From NCBI RefSeq assembly GCF_017798205.1, contig NZ_CP060010.1:1674001-1738000 (forward strand): a stretch of DNA of 64,000 bases, given 5' to 3'. A program made the position numbers and the translations under genes. Below, in pieces: positions 1 to 8,757 of this stretch; the first letter of the stretch is position 1, and every line of letters begins with the position of its first letter. Under the pieces are notes generated by a model, which saw nothing but the letters and a program-made list of their open reading frames with translations, was not told the DNA's origin and searched no databases. The stretch comes from Cognatishimia activa. GTDB lineage: Bacteria; Pseudomonadota; Alphaproteobacteria; Rhodobacterales; Rhodobacteraceae.

Positions 1-363
1 TACCACGTCTCCGACATGGGTTGTGAAACGCAGAGACTGCGTTCTGCCGTCCTCGGACGCATCGATGTCTAGGGCGACAAACGGGGCATCCTCAACGGTG
101 ATCCCGACTTTCTCAACAGGGGTCACCAGAAAGTAATCCGCGCCCTCCTTCTTCAGAATCGAAGAGAACATCCGGACCATTTCCGGCCGATTGATCGGAC
201 GGCCTTCGTGGATCCAAGTTCCGTCCCGTTTGATCTGCATATCAAGATCGCCGCAAAACGGCGGGTTCCACAGATGCACCGGTGGCAAGTCTTTGCCGTT
301 TGCAGCCTTTTGCGCCTGCTCCAGCCCGCCTTTAGACAGATTTACACTCATTTGTGACGTCAT
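1..363 (-). CDS. DUF1285 domain-containing protein (partial, C-terminus outside window)
   Basis: The first 121 codons of a gene that runs off the left edge; the start is at 363. The N-terminal region carries the phrase PPVHLWNPPFCGDLDMQI and then RDGTWIHEGRPINRPEMVRM, which is characteristic of DUF1285, a small soluble family of unknown biochemical function. It is divergent from the MoxR operon beginning at 431, a neighbourhood common in Rhodobacterales and suggestive of a shared envelope-stress role (inference). A second in-frame ATG at 351 is also possible. Neither start has a strong Shine-Dalgarno sequence, so the longer form is reported. Confidence 0.8.
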   Translation of the reverse strand, partial: MTSQMSVNLSKGGLEQAQKAANGKDLPPVHLWNPPFCGDLDMQIKRDGTWIHEGRPINRPEMVRMFSSILKKEGADYFLVTPVEKVGITVEDAPFVALDIDASEDGRTQSLRFTTHVGDVV

Positions 364-430
364 TCTTTTTGCCATTTGCGCTGCGCGCGATACACTTTCA
401 GGTAGATAACTGTTTTTCAGGAGACTTGTC

Positions 431-1438
431 ATGTCCGACCCCAAGGAAATGCTGCGCGACATCGAGGCGCTGGGCGAAAGGCTCGGGCAGGCGAAATCCA
501 TCATCTCGCGGCGTTTCATCGGACAAGAGAAGGTCGTTGATCTCGCCCTGGCCTCTTTGCTTTGTGGCGGCCATGCCTTGCTGATCGGCTTGCCGGGCTT
601 GGGTAAAACACGATTGGTGGACACGCTGTCCACCGTGATGGGGCTGAATGGCAATCGCGTGCAGTTCACGCCGGATTTGATGCCCGCGGATATTCTGGGG
701 TCCGAAGTGCTTGAGACCGGCAAGGACGGCTCCAAAGCGTTTAAATTCGTGCCGGGTCCGATCTTTTGCCAGCTTTTGATGGCGGATGAGATCAACCGCG
801 CAAGTCCCAGGACGCAATCGGCGTTGTTGCAGGCGATGCAGGAGCGCAAAGTGACGGTCGCGGGCGAAGATCGCGCCCTGGACGCGCCCTTCCACGTGCT
901 CGCGACGCAAAACCCGATTGAACAAGAGGGCACCTATCCGCTGCCAGAAGCACAGCTTGACCGCTTCCTCGTACAGATCGACGTGCCTTATCCCGACCGA
1001 GACACCGAACGCGATATCCTTTTGGCGACCACAGGGGCCGAAGAGGCTGAGGCCGAGGCGGTATTTTCGGGTGAAGAATTGATCGCCGCACAGACCCTCT
1101 TGCGGCAGATGCCGGTGGGTGAAAGCGTGATGGAGTTGATCCTTGATGTGGTGCGCGCCTGCCGTCCGGACGATGACAGCAGCAGCGCCCATATCCGCGA
1201 TGTTGTGGCCTGGGGGCCGGGGCCTCGGGCGGCGCAGGCCTTTATGATGATGGCACGGGCCTGGGCCTTGTTGGATGGTCGCCTTGCGCCGTCGGCAGAG
1301 GACGTGATGGCCCTCGCAGGGCCGGTTCTGAAACACCGCATGGCGCTAACCTTCGCGGCCCGCGCGCGCGGTGAAGACATCACCAATGTGATCCAAAGCG
1401 TGGTTGAAACCGCAGACCGGAAAGAGGCGGCTGCGTGA
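431..1438 (+). CDS. MoxR-family AAA+ ATPase
   Basis: A 335-residue AAA+ ATPase of the MoxR family, which acts as a chaperone-like partner of von Willebrand-type proteins encoded next door. Walker A GLPGLGKT lies at residues 53-60, Walker B LLMADE at 115-120, sensor 1 ATQNP at 158-162, and an arginine-finger-type Arg in AQLDRF near 178. An AGGAGA ribosome site stands just before the ATG. It is the first gene of a tightly packed operon whose junctions all overlap: MoxR, DUF58, BatA/DUF4159, GATase-like membrane protein. The family is known for metal insertion, stress tolerance and envelope functions. The exact client here cannot be told from sequence. Confidence 0.95.
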   Translation: MSDPKEMLRDIEALGERLGQAKSIISRRFIGQEKVVDLALASLLCGGHALLIGLPGLGKTRLVDTLSTVMGLNGNRVQFTPDLMPADILGSEVLETGKDGSKAFKFVPGPIFCQLLMADEINRASPRTQSALLQAMQERKVTVAGEDRALDAPFHVLATQNPIEQEGTYPLPEAQLDRFLVQIDVPYPDRDTERDILLATTGAEEAEAEAVFSGEELIAAQTLLRQMPVGESVMELILDVVRACRPDDDSSSAHIRDVVAWGPGPRAAQAFMMMARAWALLDGRLAPSAEDVMALAGPVLKHRMALTFAARARGEDITNVIQSVVETADRKEAAA

Positions 1439-2307
1439 GTTCACAGCCCCAGCTCAGACGGCGCGCCGAAGCTGCGGCTGCCAAACTGCCGCCGCTCTTG
1501 GCGCGGGCAGAGCATCTGGCGAATACCGTTTTGCTGGGGGACCATGGGCGGCGGCGTTCTGGATCAGGAGATGATTTCTGGCAGTATCGCCCACTGCAGG
1601 ACGGCGACAGTTTTCGCATGATCGACTGGCGGCGCTCGGCCAAATCTGATGCGCAGTTTGTGCGGCAAAAGGAATGGCAGATTGCCCAATCGGTGAGCCT
1701 GTGGGTCGATGGGTCGGCCTCTATGTCCTATACATCAAGCAAAGATCTTGCGCCGAAATCGGACCGGGCTCAGGTCTTGGCTCTGGCCCTGTCGATCCTG
1801 CTGATCCGTGCCGGAGAACGTGTGGGGCTGGCGGGAACAGATCTGCCACCCCGTCGAGGGGATGGTCAGATCTGGCGCCTCTGTGAGGCGCTTTTGGCGC
1901 AGGGCGAGGGCGACTATGGCACGCCCGAAGCGCGCGCGATGATCCCACGGACGCGCGCTTTGTTTGTGTCGGATTTCATGGGGGACATCGCGGCTGTGCA
2001 GCAAGCGCTCGCCAAAGCCGCAGATCGCGGTGTGCGGGGCGTTTTGCTGCAAATTCTGGACCCGACCGAAGAAGCATTTCCTTTTCAAGGGCGCGCCATC
2101 TTTGAAAGCATGGGCGCGACGTTGGAACACGAAACGAGAAAGGCGAACGACCTGCGCGACCGGTATCTTGAGCGCCTTTCCGAACGGCGTGAAACTCTCG
2201 AACACCTCGCCAAAGTCACGGGTTGGCAATTCGCGACGCATCTGACCGACGCCCCCGTGCAGCAAGCGCTGTTGTGGCTCTATCGCGCCATGGAAGGGGA
2301 ACGCTGA
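1435..2307 (+). CDS. DUF58 domain-containing protein
   Basis: A 290-residue protein with the DUF58 signature YRPLQDGDSFRMIDWRRSA at residues 51-69, followed by a vWA-like strand with a MIDAS-type DGSAS at 92-96. Translation begins at a GTG that overlaps the MoxR stop codon by four bases, which implies translational coupling. DUF58 proteins are the usual partners of MoxR ATPases and are thought to be their substrates or adaptors (family knowledge). No membrane segment is evident, so it is probably cytoplasmic and works with the membrane proteins encoded downstream. Confidence 0.93.
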   Translation: MSSQPQLRRRAEAAAAKLPPLLARAEHLANTVLLGDHGRRRSGSGDDFWQYRPLQDGDSFRMIDWRRSAKSDAQFVRQKEWQIAQSVSLWVDGSASMSYTSSKDLAPKSDRAQVLALALSILLIRAGERVGLAGTDLPPRRGDGQIWRLCEALLAQGEGDYGTPEARAMIPRTRALFVSDFMGDIAAVQQALAKAADRGVRGVLLQILDPTEEAFPFQGRAIFESMGATLEHETRKANDLRDRYLERLSERRETLEHLAKVTGWQFATHLTDAPVQQALLWLYRAMEGER

Positions 2308-5054
2308 TGTTCGGTCTGCCGCTCGCCTTCACCACGCCCTGGCTTTTGTCCGCCTTTGTCGCGCTGCCGGTTCTGTGGATTTTGTTGCGGGCCGTGCCCC
2401 CGGCACCGATCCGGCGGCGGTTTCCAGGCGTGGCCTTGCTGTTGGGACTACAAGACGACGAAAGCGTTATGGATCGCACGCCGTGGTGGCTCTTGCTGCT
2501 GCGCATGCTTTTGATTGCGGCGCTGATCCTTGGTTTGGCGGGCCCTGTTTTGAACCCCGAAGAGCGGTCAGACAGCGATGCGCCCTTGTTGGTTGTGCTG
2601 GACGGCGGCTGGGCCTCTGGCCCCGCTTGGGCAGAGCAGAGTGAGCTTTTGGAAAGCACGCTCAGGGAGGCTGACCGATCTGGACGAGACGCCGCTTTGC
2701 TGCGCCTCACAGATCCCCAAGCTGTGGGATTTTTGCCAGCCGGAGCCTTGGTGCGGCGCATTCCTGACGCCGCGCCCCTCGCTTGGCTGCCCGATGACGC
2801 AGACGTTCAGGCCGTCTTGGCAGAGATTGAAGGCCGTGCCTTTGATAGTGTTTGGTTCTCGGATGGGCTGGAGTTTGAGGGCCGTGACCGGCTGCGCACG
2901 GCCTTGCAGGCGGCAGGGCAGTTGCGAGTAGTCCAAAGCTCTGAACCTGTCTTGGCGATTCAGTCGGTTGGCTTTGATGACGGCATTCTGACGGCAACCG
3001 TGCGCCGGTCTGCGCCTGTGGCCTCTGTTGAGCGTCAGATAGAGGTGAAAGGTCTGGATCCCAACGGAGTCGACCGTACTCTGGCTCGCGCGGCTCTGCG
3101 ATTTGATGGCGCGGATCTACAGACGGATGTAAGTTTTTCCCTGCCGTCGGAATTGCGCGGACGGATCACGCAATTTGCAATCGAAGGGCTGCGGTCTGCA
3201 GGTGCGGTTTACTTGACGGATGATGCGCTAAAGCGGCGCGAGGTTGCGATCATCTCGACCCGCGACGACCGTGAGGGTTTGGAATTGCTCTCGCCCAGCC
3301 ACTATCTGCGGCAGGCCTTGGTCGAGACAACCGAGCTGATTGAGGCCGCAATTCCTGTTGTTATCCCCGCCAATCCAGACGTCATAATTCTGGCCGATAT
3401 TGCGACGCTTGCGCCTGCCGAGGAAGAGGCTCTGATCGAATGGACGCAAGAGGGCGGCTTGCTGCTGCGGTTTGCAGGGCCTCAGATGGCGGCCAGCGAT
3501 CTGAGCCGGTCTGAGGAGCACCCGCTGATGCCCGTGCGCTTGCGTGCAGGCGGACGCAGTGTTGGTGGCGCCATGAGCTGGGGCGAGCCAAAAACCCTCG
3601 CGCCCTTTACCGAAGACAGCCCGTTCTTTGGCCTGCCTTTGCCAGAGGATGTACGCGTCACAGCGCAAGTGGTTGCGCAACCCGATCCCAGCCTTGCGGA
3701 TCGCGTATTGGCAGAACTCTCGGACGGTACACCTTTGGTGACGCGCAAAGCGGTTGGGCAAGGTCAGGTGGTGCTGTTTCACGTCTCGGCCAATGCAGAG
3801 TGGTCGGGGCTGCCACTGTCGGGTCTCTTTGTGCAGATGCTTGATCGACTGGCGGTCCTGTCGGCCAAAAGCGGCAGTGCGGCGGATGTGATGGACGGCA
3901 CGATCTGGCAGCCGTTGCAGGTGATGGATGGGCTTGGGCGTCTGTCTGACGCCAAGACCTTGTCAGGGATTGCCGGAGAGGTGATTTCGCAAGAGGCCCT
4001 TGGGCCGGATGTGCTGCCCGGTCTTTATCAAAATGGCGAAGAGGTCTTTGCACGCAATGTCTTTGCGGCTGGTGACGGCCTTAAGGCATTCGAATGGCCT
4101 GCCTCTGTCACAATCGAAGGGCTTGAACAGGATGTGACCCGCGATCTAACCTCGTGGTTCCTGATGGCCGCTTTGGCGTTATTGGCGATTGATACGGTCT
4201 TGTCTCTGATGTTGTCTGGCCGTTTGTCCGGCCTGCGCGCGGCCCCCTCGGCGCTCGCTGCGCTGGCGCTTCTTGGTGCGACATCGACGGACCTTGGGGC
4301 TCAAGAGGCTCCGCGCCTCACGGATGAGATTGCGTTGGGCTATGTGGTGACCGGAGATCAGCGCATCGACGACATGTCATACGCGGGACTTTATGGGCTT
4401 AGCAACGTCTTGTTCAGCCGCACATCCATCGAGCCTGTTCCGCCCGAAGCGGTCGATCTGGAAACATCAGAGCTTGCTTTCTTTCCATTCCTATATTGGC
4501 CGATCAGCCCCGATCAGCCCCTGCCATCGGGCGAGGCCTATGCCAAGTTGAACCAGTATCTGCGATCCGGCGGCATGATCCTCTTTGACACCCGCGACGC
4601 CGACGTCGCGCGGCTTGGATCCGGCAGCCCGAACGGGCGCAAATTGCAGGCCTTGGCGCAGCCTTTGGACATTCCTCAGCTAGAGGTCGTGCCCAAGGAC
4701 CATGTCCTGACGCGCACTTTCTATCTTTTGCAGGATTTTCCGGGTCGCTACGCCAGCCGCGAAGTCTGGGTCGAAGCGGCCCCGGCAGATGCCGCGCAAG
4801 TCGAGGGCATGCCGTTTCGCAACTTGAACGATGGTGTGACACCGGTGGTGATCGGCGGCAATGATTGGGCCTCGGCCTGGGCGACAAATGAGTTTGGCGT
4901 CTTTCTCAACCCCGTCGGGCGTGGCCTGCAAGGCGAGCGACAGCGCGAGATTGCCTACCGCTTCGGAGTAAACCTCATCATGCATGTGCTGACTGGTAAC
5001 TATAAGTCCGATCAGGTCCACGTGCCTGCTCTGCTGGATCGGTTGGGCCAATGA
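2307..5054 (+). CDS. BatA/DUF4159 domain-containing membrane protein
   Basis: A 915-residue protein. The start at 2307 overlaps the DUF58 stop by one base and gives a typical BatA (aerotolerance) N-terminus, MFGLPLAFTTPWLLSAFVAL, with membrane segments near residues 5-25 and 60-80. A long extracytoplasmic region with vWA/GATase-like strands follows, then another membrane segment near 614-635. A C-terminal DUF4159 domain begins near residue 670 (ALGYVVTGDQRIDDMSYAGL) and runs to the end. An upstream in-frame ATG at 2223 would lie inside the DUF58 gene and is unlikely. The architecture is common beside MoxR/DUF58 in alphaproteobacteria; its molecular role is unknown. Confidence 0.9.
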   Translation: MFGLPLAFTTPWLLSAFVALPVLWILLRAVPPAPIRRRFPGVALLLGLQDDESVMDRTPWWLLLLRMLLIAALILGLAGPVLNPEERSDSDAPLLVVLDGGWASGPAWAEQSELLESTLREADRSGRDAALLRLTDPQAVGFLPAGALVRRIPDAAPLAWLPDDADVQAVLAEIEGRAFDSVWFSDGLEFEGRDRLRTALQAAGQLRVVQSSEPVLAIQSVGFDDGILTATVRRSAPVASVERQIEVKGLDPNGVDRTLARAALRFDGADLQTDVSFSLPSELRGRITQFAIEGLRSAGAVYLTDDALKRREVAIISTRDDREGLELLSPSHYLRQALVETTELIEAAIPVVIPANPDVIILADIATLAPAEEEALIEWTQEGGLLLRFAGPQMAASDLSRSEEHPLMPVRLRAGGRSVGGAMSWGEPKTLAPFTEDSPFFGLPLPEDVRVTAQVVAQPDPSLADRVLAELSDGTPLVTRKAVGQGQVVLFHVSANAEWSGLPLSGLFVQMLDRLAVLSAKSGSAADVMDGTIWQPLQVMDGLGRLSDAKTLSGIAGEVISQEALGPDVLPGLYQNGEEVFARNVFAAGDGLKAFEWPASVTIEGLEQDVTRDLTSWFLMAALALLAIDTVLSLMLSGRLSGLRAAPSALAALALLGATSTDLGAQEAPRLTDEIALGYVVTGDQRIDDMSYAGLYGLSNVLFSRTSIEPVPPEAVDLETSELAFFPFLYWPISPDQPLPSGEAYAKLNQYLRSGGMILFDTRDADVARLGSGSPNGRKLQALAQPLDIPQLEVVPKDHVLTRTFYLLQDFPGRYASREVWVEAAPADAAQVEGMPFRNLNDGVTPVVIGGNDWASAWATNEFGVFLNPVGRGLQGERQREIAYRFGVNLIMHVLTGNYKSDQVHVPALLDRLGQ

Positions 5055-7090
5055 GCAATTCCGTCCTGTTTGAGCCGCTGATTTCCTGGCAAATCCTCTA
5101 TATCTTGGCCGCGATCTTAGCGCTGACGACGGGCTTTGCCGCATGGCGGGGTCTTTCGGGCTGGTTGCTACGTGGGCTGGGCGCATTGGTGATATTGGTG
5201 GCTTTGTCCGGTCCGGTTCTGCACCGCGAGGACCGGGCGCCTTTGTCTGATGTCGTTCTACTCGTGGAAGATGCCACGGCGAGCCAGTCGCTAGGAGATC
5301 GTGGGGGGCAAACCGCAGAGGCTTTGGCGGTGTTAGAACAGCGGCTTGCAGCACGTCGCAACACGGAAATTCGAAGGATCAAACTGGGTGACGGCGACGG
5401 TGATGCTGGCACAGAACTGATGGGCGCGATCTCTCAGGCGCTTGCAAAAGAGCCCGCCGGCCGCGTTGCGGGCATCATCGCAGTGTCAGACGGGGTTGTT
5501 CATGACATGGACGCCGCACCGACCTTGCCAGCGCCCCTACATGTTTTTCAAACCGGAGAGGCATCGGACTGGGATCGCCGCATCATTGTTCGAAACGCGC
5601 CAGCCTTTGGCATTTTGGGAGAGCCGATCACTCTGACCTTGCGCGTAGAGGATAGCGGCGCGGCGCCAGTTGCAGACTTTGCGCCACTGCAGATCTCGGT
5701 TGACGGCGCGCCTCCCTTGGATTTCACCATTCCGATCGGCGAAGACATCGACGTGCCTTTGACCCTAGCGCATGGCGGGCGCAATGTGATCCAATTCACG
5801 GTACCGAGTGCCGAGAATGAACTGACGGATCGTAACAATACCGCATTGATCCAGATGAACGGCGTGCGGGACCGGCTGCGTGTTCTGTTGGTCAGCGGGG
5901 AGCCTCATCCCGGCGGGCGTACCTGGCGCAATCTGTTGAAATCAGACAGCTCGGTTGATCTGGTGCATTTCACGATCCTGAGACCTCCTTCAAAACAGGA
6001 TGGCGTGCCTGTGGACGAACTGTCCCTGATCGCCTTTCCGACCAGAGAGTTGTTCCTGCAAAAAATCGAAGATTTCGATCTTATCATCTTTGATCGCTAT
6101 AAGCGGCGCGGGATCTTGCCCTCGGCCTATTTGGACAATGTCGTGCGCTATGTGGAAGAGGGCGGTGCGGTTCTTGTGGCAGCGGGGCCGGATTTTGCCT
6201 CTGCAGACAGTATTTATCGCTCGCCTTTGGCGCGGATTTTACCCGCAGGACCGACAGCGCTGGTGGTCGAAGAGCCCTATGTGCCGCTTATCAGCGACGT
6301 TGGCGCGCGCCATCCGGTGACGGCGGGATTGCCCAATGCGGGCGGCTGGGGTGAATGGTTGCGCCTCGTCGATGTTGCACCAGAAAGCGGGCATGTCGTG
6401 ATGACAGGCGCCGGAGACCGCCCCCTGTTGGTTTTGGACCGCAAGGGAGAGGGGCGTATCGCGCTTTTGGCGTCGGATCAGGCGTGGCTCTGGGCGCGTG
6501 GGTATGACGGCGGCGGGCCTCAGCTCGAACTTTTGCGGCGCTTGGCGCATTGGATGATGGGCGAGCCCGAGCTTGAAGAGGAATCCCTGTCTGCGCAGGC
6601 CAATGGCCAGAGCATGCGTATTATAAGGCGGTCGCTGCAGGACACTGTCGGCGAGGTCGAGGTGATCACCCCCTCGGGCGAAACAAAGTTGTTGGCGCTG
6701 ACGGAACAAGAACCCGGACGGTTTGAAGCGCGTTTTGAAGGCTCTGAAATCGGCCTCTATCGCTTGCGCAACGGAGATCAGGAGGCTGTCATCGGGCTTG
6801 GACCTGCGGCCCCCCGCGAGTTTGCTCAGGTGATCGCGACCTCTGCCATTGTGCAACCCGCTGTGGATCAGCTACGCGGTGGCGTGCATCGGTTGGAAGA
6901 CGGCGTCCCGGGTATTCGCAATGTGCGTCTGGGTCGTCCGGCGAGTGGTCGAAACTGGATCGGGCTCGTGCCGCGCGAGGCCTATGAGGTGCAAAGCGTT
7001 GCGCGCATGTCTTTGATGCCCGCCTGGCTGGTTTTGTTGATCATTACGGCCTTGGTTGTCGGTGGCTGGCTGCGTGAAGGCCGTAGTTGA
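5051..7090 (+). CDS. GATase-like membrane protein of the MoxR/DUF58 operon
   Basis: A 679-residue protein whose ATGA start overlaps the preceding stop. Two membrane segments lie near the N-terminus (about residues 10-55), and one at the C-terminus (LMPAWLVLLIITALVVGGWL, about 655-675). The central extracytoplasmic part contains a degenerate vWA-like strand (DVVLLVEDATASQS) and a class I glutamine amidotransferase-like fold (VLLVSGEPHPGG ... DFDLIIFDRYKRRG ... GGAVLVAAGPDF). A catalytic Cys of true amidotransferases is not visible. It is probably a structural or ligand-binding member of the MoxR system. No enzymatic role is assigned. Confidence 0.85.
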   Translation: MSNSVLFEPLISWQILYILAAILALTTGFAAWRGLSGWLLRGLGALVILVALSGPVLHREDRAPLSDVVLLVEDATASQSLGDRGGQTAEALAVLEQRLAARRNTEIRRIKLGDGDGDAGTELMGAISQALAKEPAGRVAGIIAVSDGVVHDMDAAPTLPAPLHVFQTGEASDWDRRIIVRNAPAFGILGEPITLTLRVEDSGAAPVADFAPLQISVDGAPPLDFTIPIGEDIDVPLTLAHGGRNVIQFTVPSAENELTDRNNTALIQMNGVRDRLRVLLVSGEPHPGGRTWRNLLKSDSSVDLVHFTILRPPSKQDGVPVDELSLIAFPTRELFLQKIEDFDLIIFDRYKRRGILPSAYLDNVVRYVEEGGAVLVAAGPDFASADSIYRSPLARILPAGPTALVVEEPYVPLISDVGARHPVTAGLPNAGGWGEWLRLVDVAPESGHVVMTGAGDRPLLVLDRKGEGRIALLASDQAWLWARGYDGGGPQLELLRRLAHWMMGEPELEEESLSAQANGQSMRIIRRSLQDTVGEVEVITPSGETKLLALTEQEPGRFEARFEGSEIGLYRLRNGDQEAVIGLGPAAPREFAQVIATSAIVQPAVDQLRGGVHRLEDGVPGIRNVRLGRPASGRNWIGLVPREAYEVQSVARMSLMPAWLVLLIITALVVGGWLREGRS

Positions 7091-7105
7091 ATTCTGACGA
7101 CGTGC

Positions 7106-7151
7106 CGGAAACTTTGAAAGTTTCGGACGCCGATTTCTTTCAAAGAAATCG
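7106..7151. repeat. paired-palindrome repeat, copy 1
   Basis: A 46-base unit: a 21-base palindrome (7106-7126, 9 of 10 arm pairs), the 4-base spacer ACGC, and a second perfect 21-base palindrome (7131-7151, 10-base arms around one base). Both palindromes have the core CTTTNAAAG. It lies 16 bases after the stop of the membrane protein gene and before gpmI. Two further copies are at 53351-53396 and 56124-56169. It can fold as two adjacent hairpins in RNA and may act as a 3' end stabiliser or terminator (inference). Confidence 0.85.
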
Positions 7152-7239
7152 ATTGCTCGCACACCAAGGGAAATAACGGTTCAAACCATCGGCGTGACAG
7201 GGTAAGACCCTGATTATTCCAAGCTGAGGAGCCTATCCA

Positions 7240-8757
7240 ATGACTGCCCCCAAACCCGTTGTTCTCTGCATTCTGGATGGCTGGGGCCTCAGCGACAGCA
7301 AAGAGGGCAATGCCCCTCTATTGGCCAACACGCCCACGATGGACGCGATGATGGCAAGCTGCCCGTCCGCGACCTTGATTACCCATGGGCCTGATGTGGG
7401 CCTGCCGAGCGGTCAGATGGGCAACTCCGAAGTCGGGCATACGAATATCGGCGCAGGTCGCGTTGTCGCGATGGATCTGGGTCAAATCGATCTTGCGATT
7501 GAGGATGGCTCATTCTTTGAAAACCAAGCGATCCTTGATTTTGCAGCCCAGCTGAAAGCCACCGGCGGCACGGCACATCTCTTGGGCCTGATCTCTGACG
7601 GAGGCGTTCACGGCCACATCACCCATATCCTCGCCGCGATCAAAGCACTGACGGATCAAGGCGTGCCCGTCGTGCTGCACGCGATTGCCGACGGCCGCGA
7701 CGTGGCTCCGCAATCGATAGAAAGTTACCTCTCTGCGCTAGATGGCGGTCTGCCCGAAGTCGCGCGGATTGGCACACTCACGGGCCGCTATTTTGCAATG
7801 GATCGCGACAATCGTTGGGAACGCGTGTCCAAAGCCTATGACGCCATGATCCACGGCCAGGGCCTCTCGGCGGCCACGATCGAAACCGCCATCAGCGAAG
7901 CCTATGGCCGCGACGAAAGCGACGAATTTATCCAGGCCACAGTTTTGGGTGACTATGCTGGCGCAAAAGACGGCGACGGCATTTTCTGTCTGAACTTCCG
8001 CGCCGACCGTGCCCGCGAAATCCTAGCGGCGATGGGCAAGCCCGGGTTTGCCGATTTCGACGTTGGCGCGCGACCCAACCTTACCATGTTGGGCATGGTC
8101 GACTACTCCGACGACCACAAAACCTATATGACCTCGGCCTATCCTAAGAAAGAGATCGTCAACACGCTCGGTGAATGGGTCGCAAAACAGGGCAAAACCC
8201 AATTCCGCTTGGCAGAAACCGAGAAATACCCGCATGTGACCTTCTTTCTGAATGGCGGCGAAGAAACCCCGTCTGAGGGCGAAGATCGTTATATGCCAAA
8301 GTCGCCCAAAGTCGCGACCTATGACTTGCAACCCGAAATGTCTTCGGCCGAAGTGACCGAGAAGTTCGTAGGTGCAATCGAAGCAGGCTACGACCTGATC
8401 GTCACCAACTACGCAAACCCAGATATGGTCGGCCATACCGGAGACCTGAAGGCTGCAATGGCCGCATGTACCGCTGTCGACACAGGCCTGAAAGCGGTCC
8501 AAGAGGCGCTCATCAAAGCAGGCGGCACCATGATCGTGACCGCAGATCACGGCAATTGCGAAGTCATGATCGACCCTGTCTCCAAAGGCCCGCACACCGC
8601 GCATACCACCAACCTCGTGCCTGTCATTCTGGTCAATGGCCCCGAAGGCGCGACGCTGAAAGCCGGACGCCTCGCCGACCTCGCGCCAAGCCTGCTTGAC
8701 CTGATGGGCCTGCCTCAGCCTGAGGAAATGACCGGAGAGAGCCTTATTCAGCGATGA
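7240..8757 (+). CDS. gpmI: 2,3-bisphosphoglycerate-independent phosphoglycerate mutase
   Basis: A 505-residue iPGM that interconverts 3- and 2-phosphoglycerate in glycolysis and gluconeogenesis. The metal-binding motif LDGWG stands at residues 12-16. The catalytic serine lies in GNSEVGH (61-67, Ser63). The substrate-binding ADGRD and the C-terminal metal-binding TADHGN are both present. Length is normal. A GAGGAG ribosome site precedes the ATG. The gene overlaps the next (envC-like) by four bases, and this gpmI-envC-ctp order is widespread in proteobacteria. Confidence 0.97.
   Translation: MTAPKPVVLCILDGWGLSDSKEGNAPLLANTPTMDAMMASCPSATLITHGPDVGLPSGQMGNSEVGHTNIGAGRVVAMDLGQIDLAIEDGSFFENQAILDFAAQLKATGGTAHLLGLISDGGVHGHITHILAAIKALTDQGVPVVLHAIADGRDVAPQSIESYLSALDGGLPEVARIGTLTGRYFAMDRDNRWERVSKAYDAMIHGQGLSAATIETAISEAYGRDESDEFIQATVLGDYAGAKDGDGIFCLNFRADRAREILAAMGKPGFADFDVGARPNLTMLGMVDYSDDHKTYMTSAYPKKEIVNTLGEWVAKQGKTQFRLAETEKYPHVTFFLNGGEETPSEGEDRYMPKSPKVATYDLQPEMSSAEVTEKFVGAIEAGYDLIVTNYANPDMVGHTGDLKAAMAACTAVDTGLKAVQEALIKAGGTMIVTADHGNCEVMIDPVSKGPHTAHTTNLVPVILVNGPEGATLKAGRLADLAPSLLDLMGLPQPEEMTGESLIQR

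Noticed and set aside
398-1336. Long minus-strand ORF (312 codons) opposite the MoxR gene
   Set aside because: It is antisense to a strongly conserved AAA+ ATPase and its protein has a His/Arg/Gln-rich composition typical of a shadow frame.
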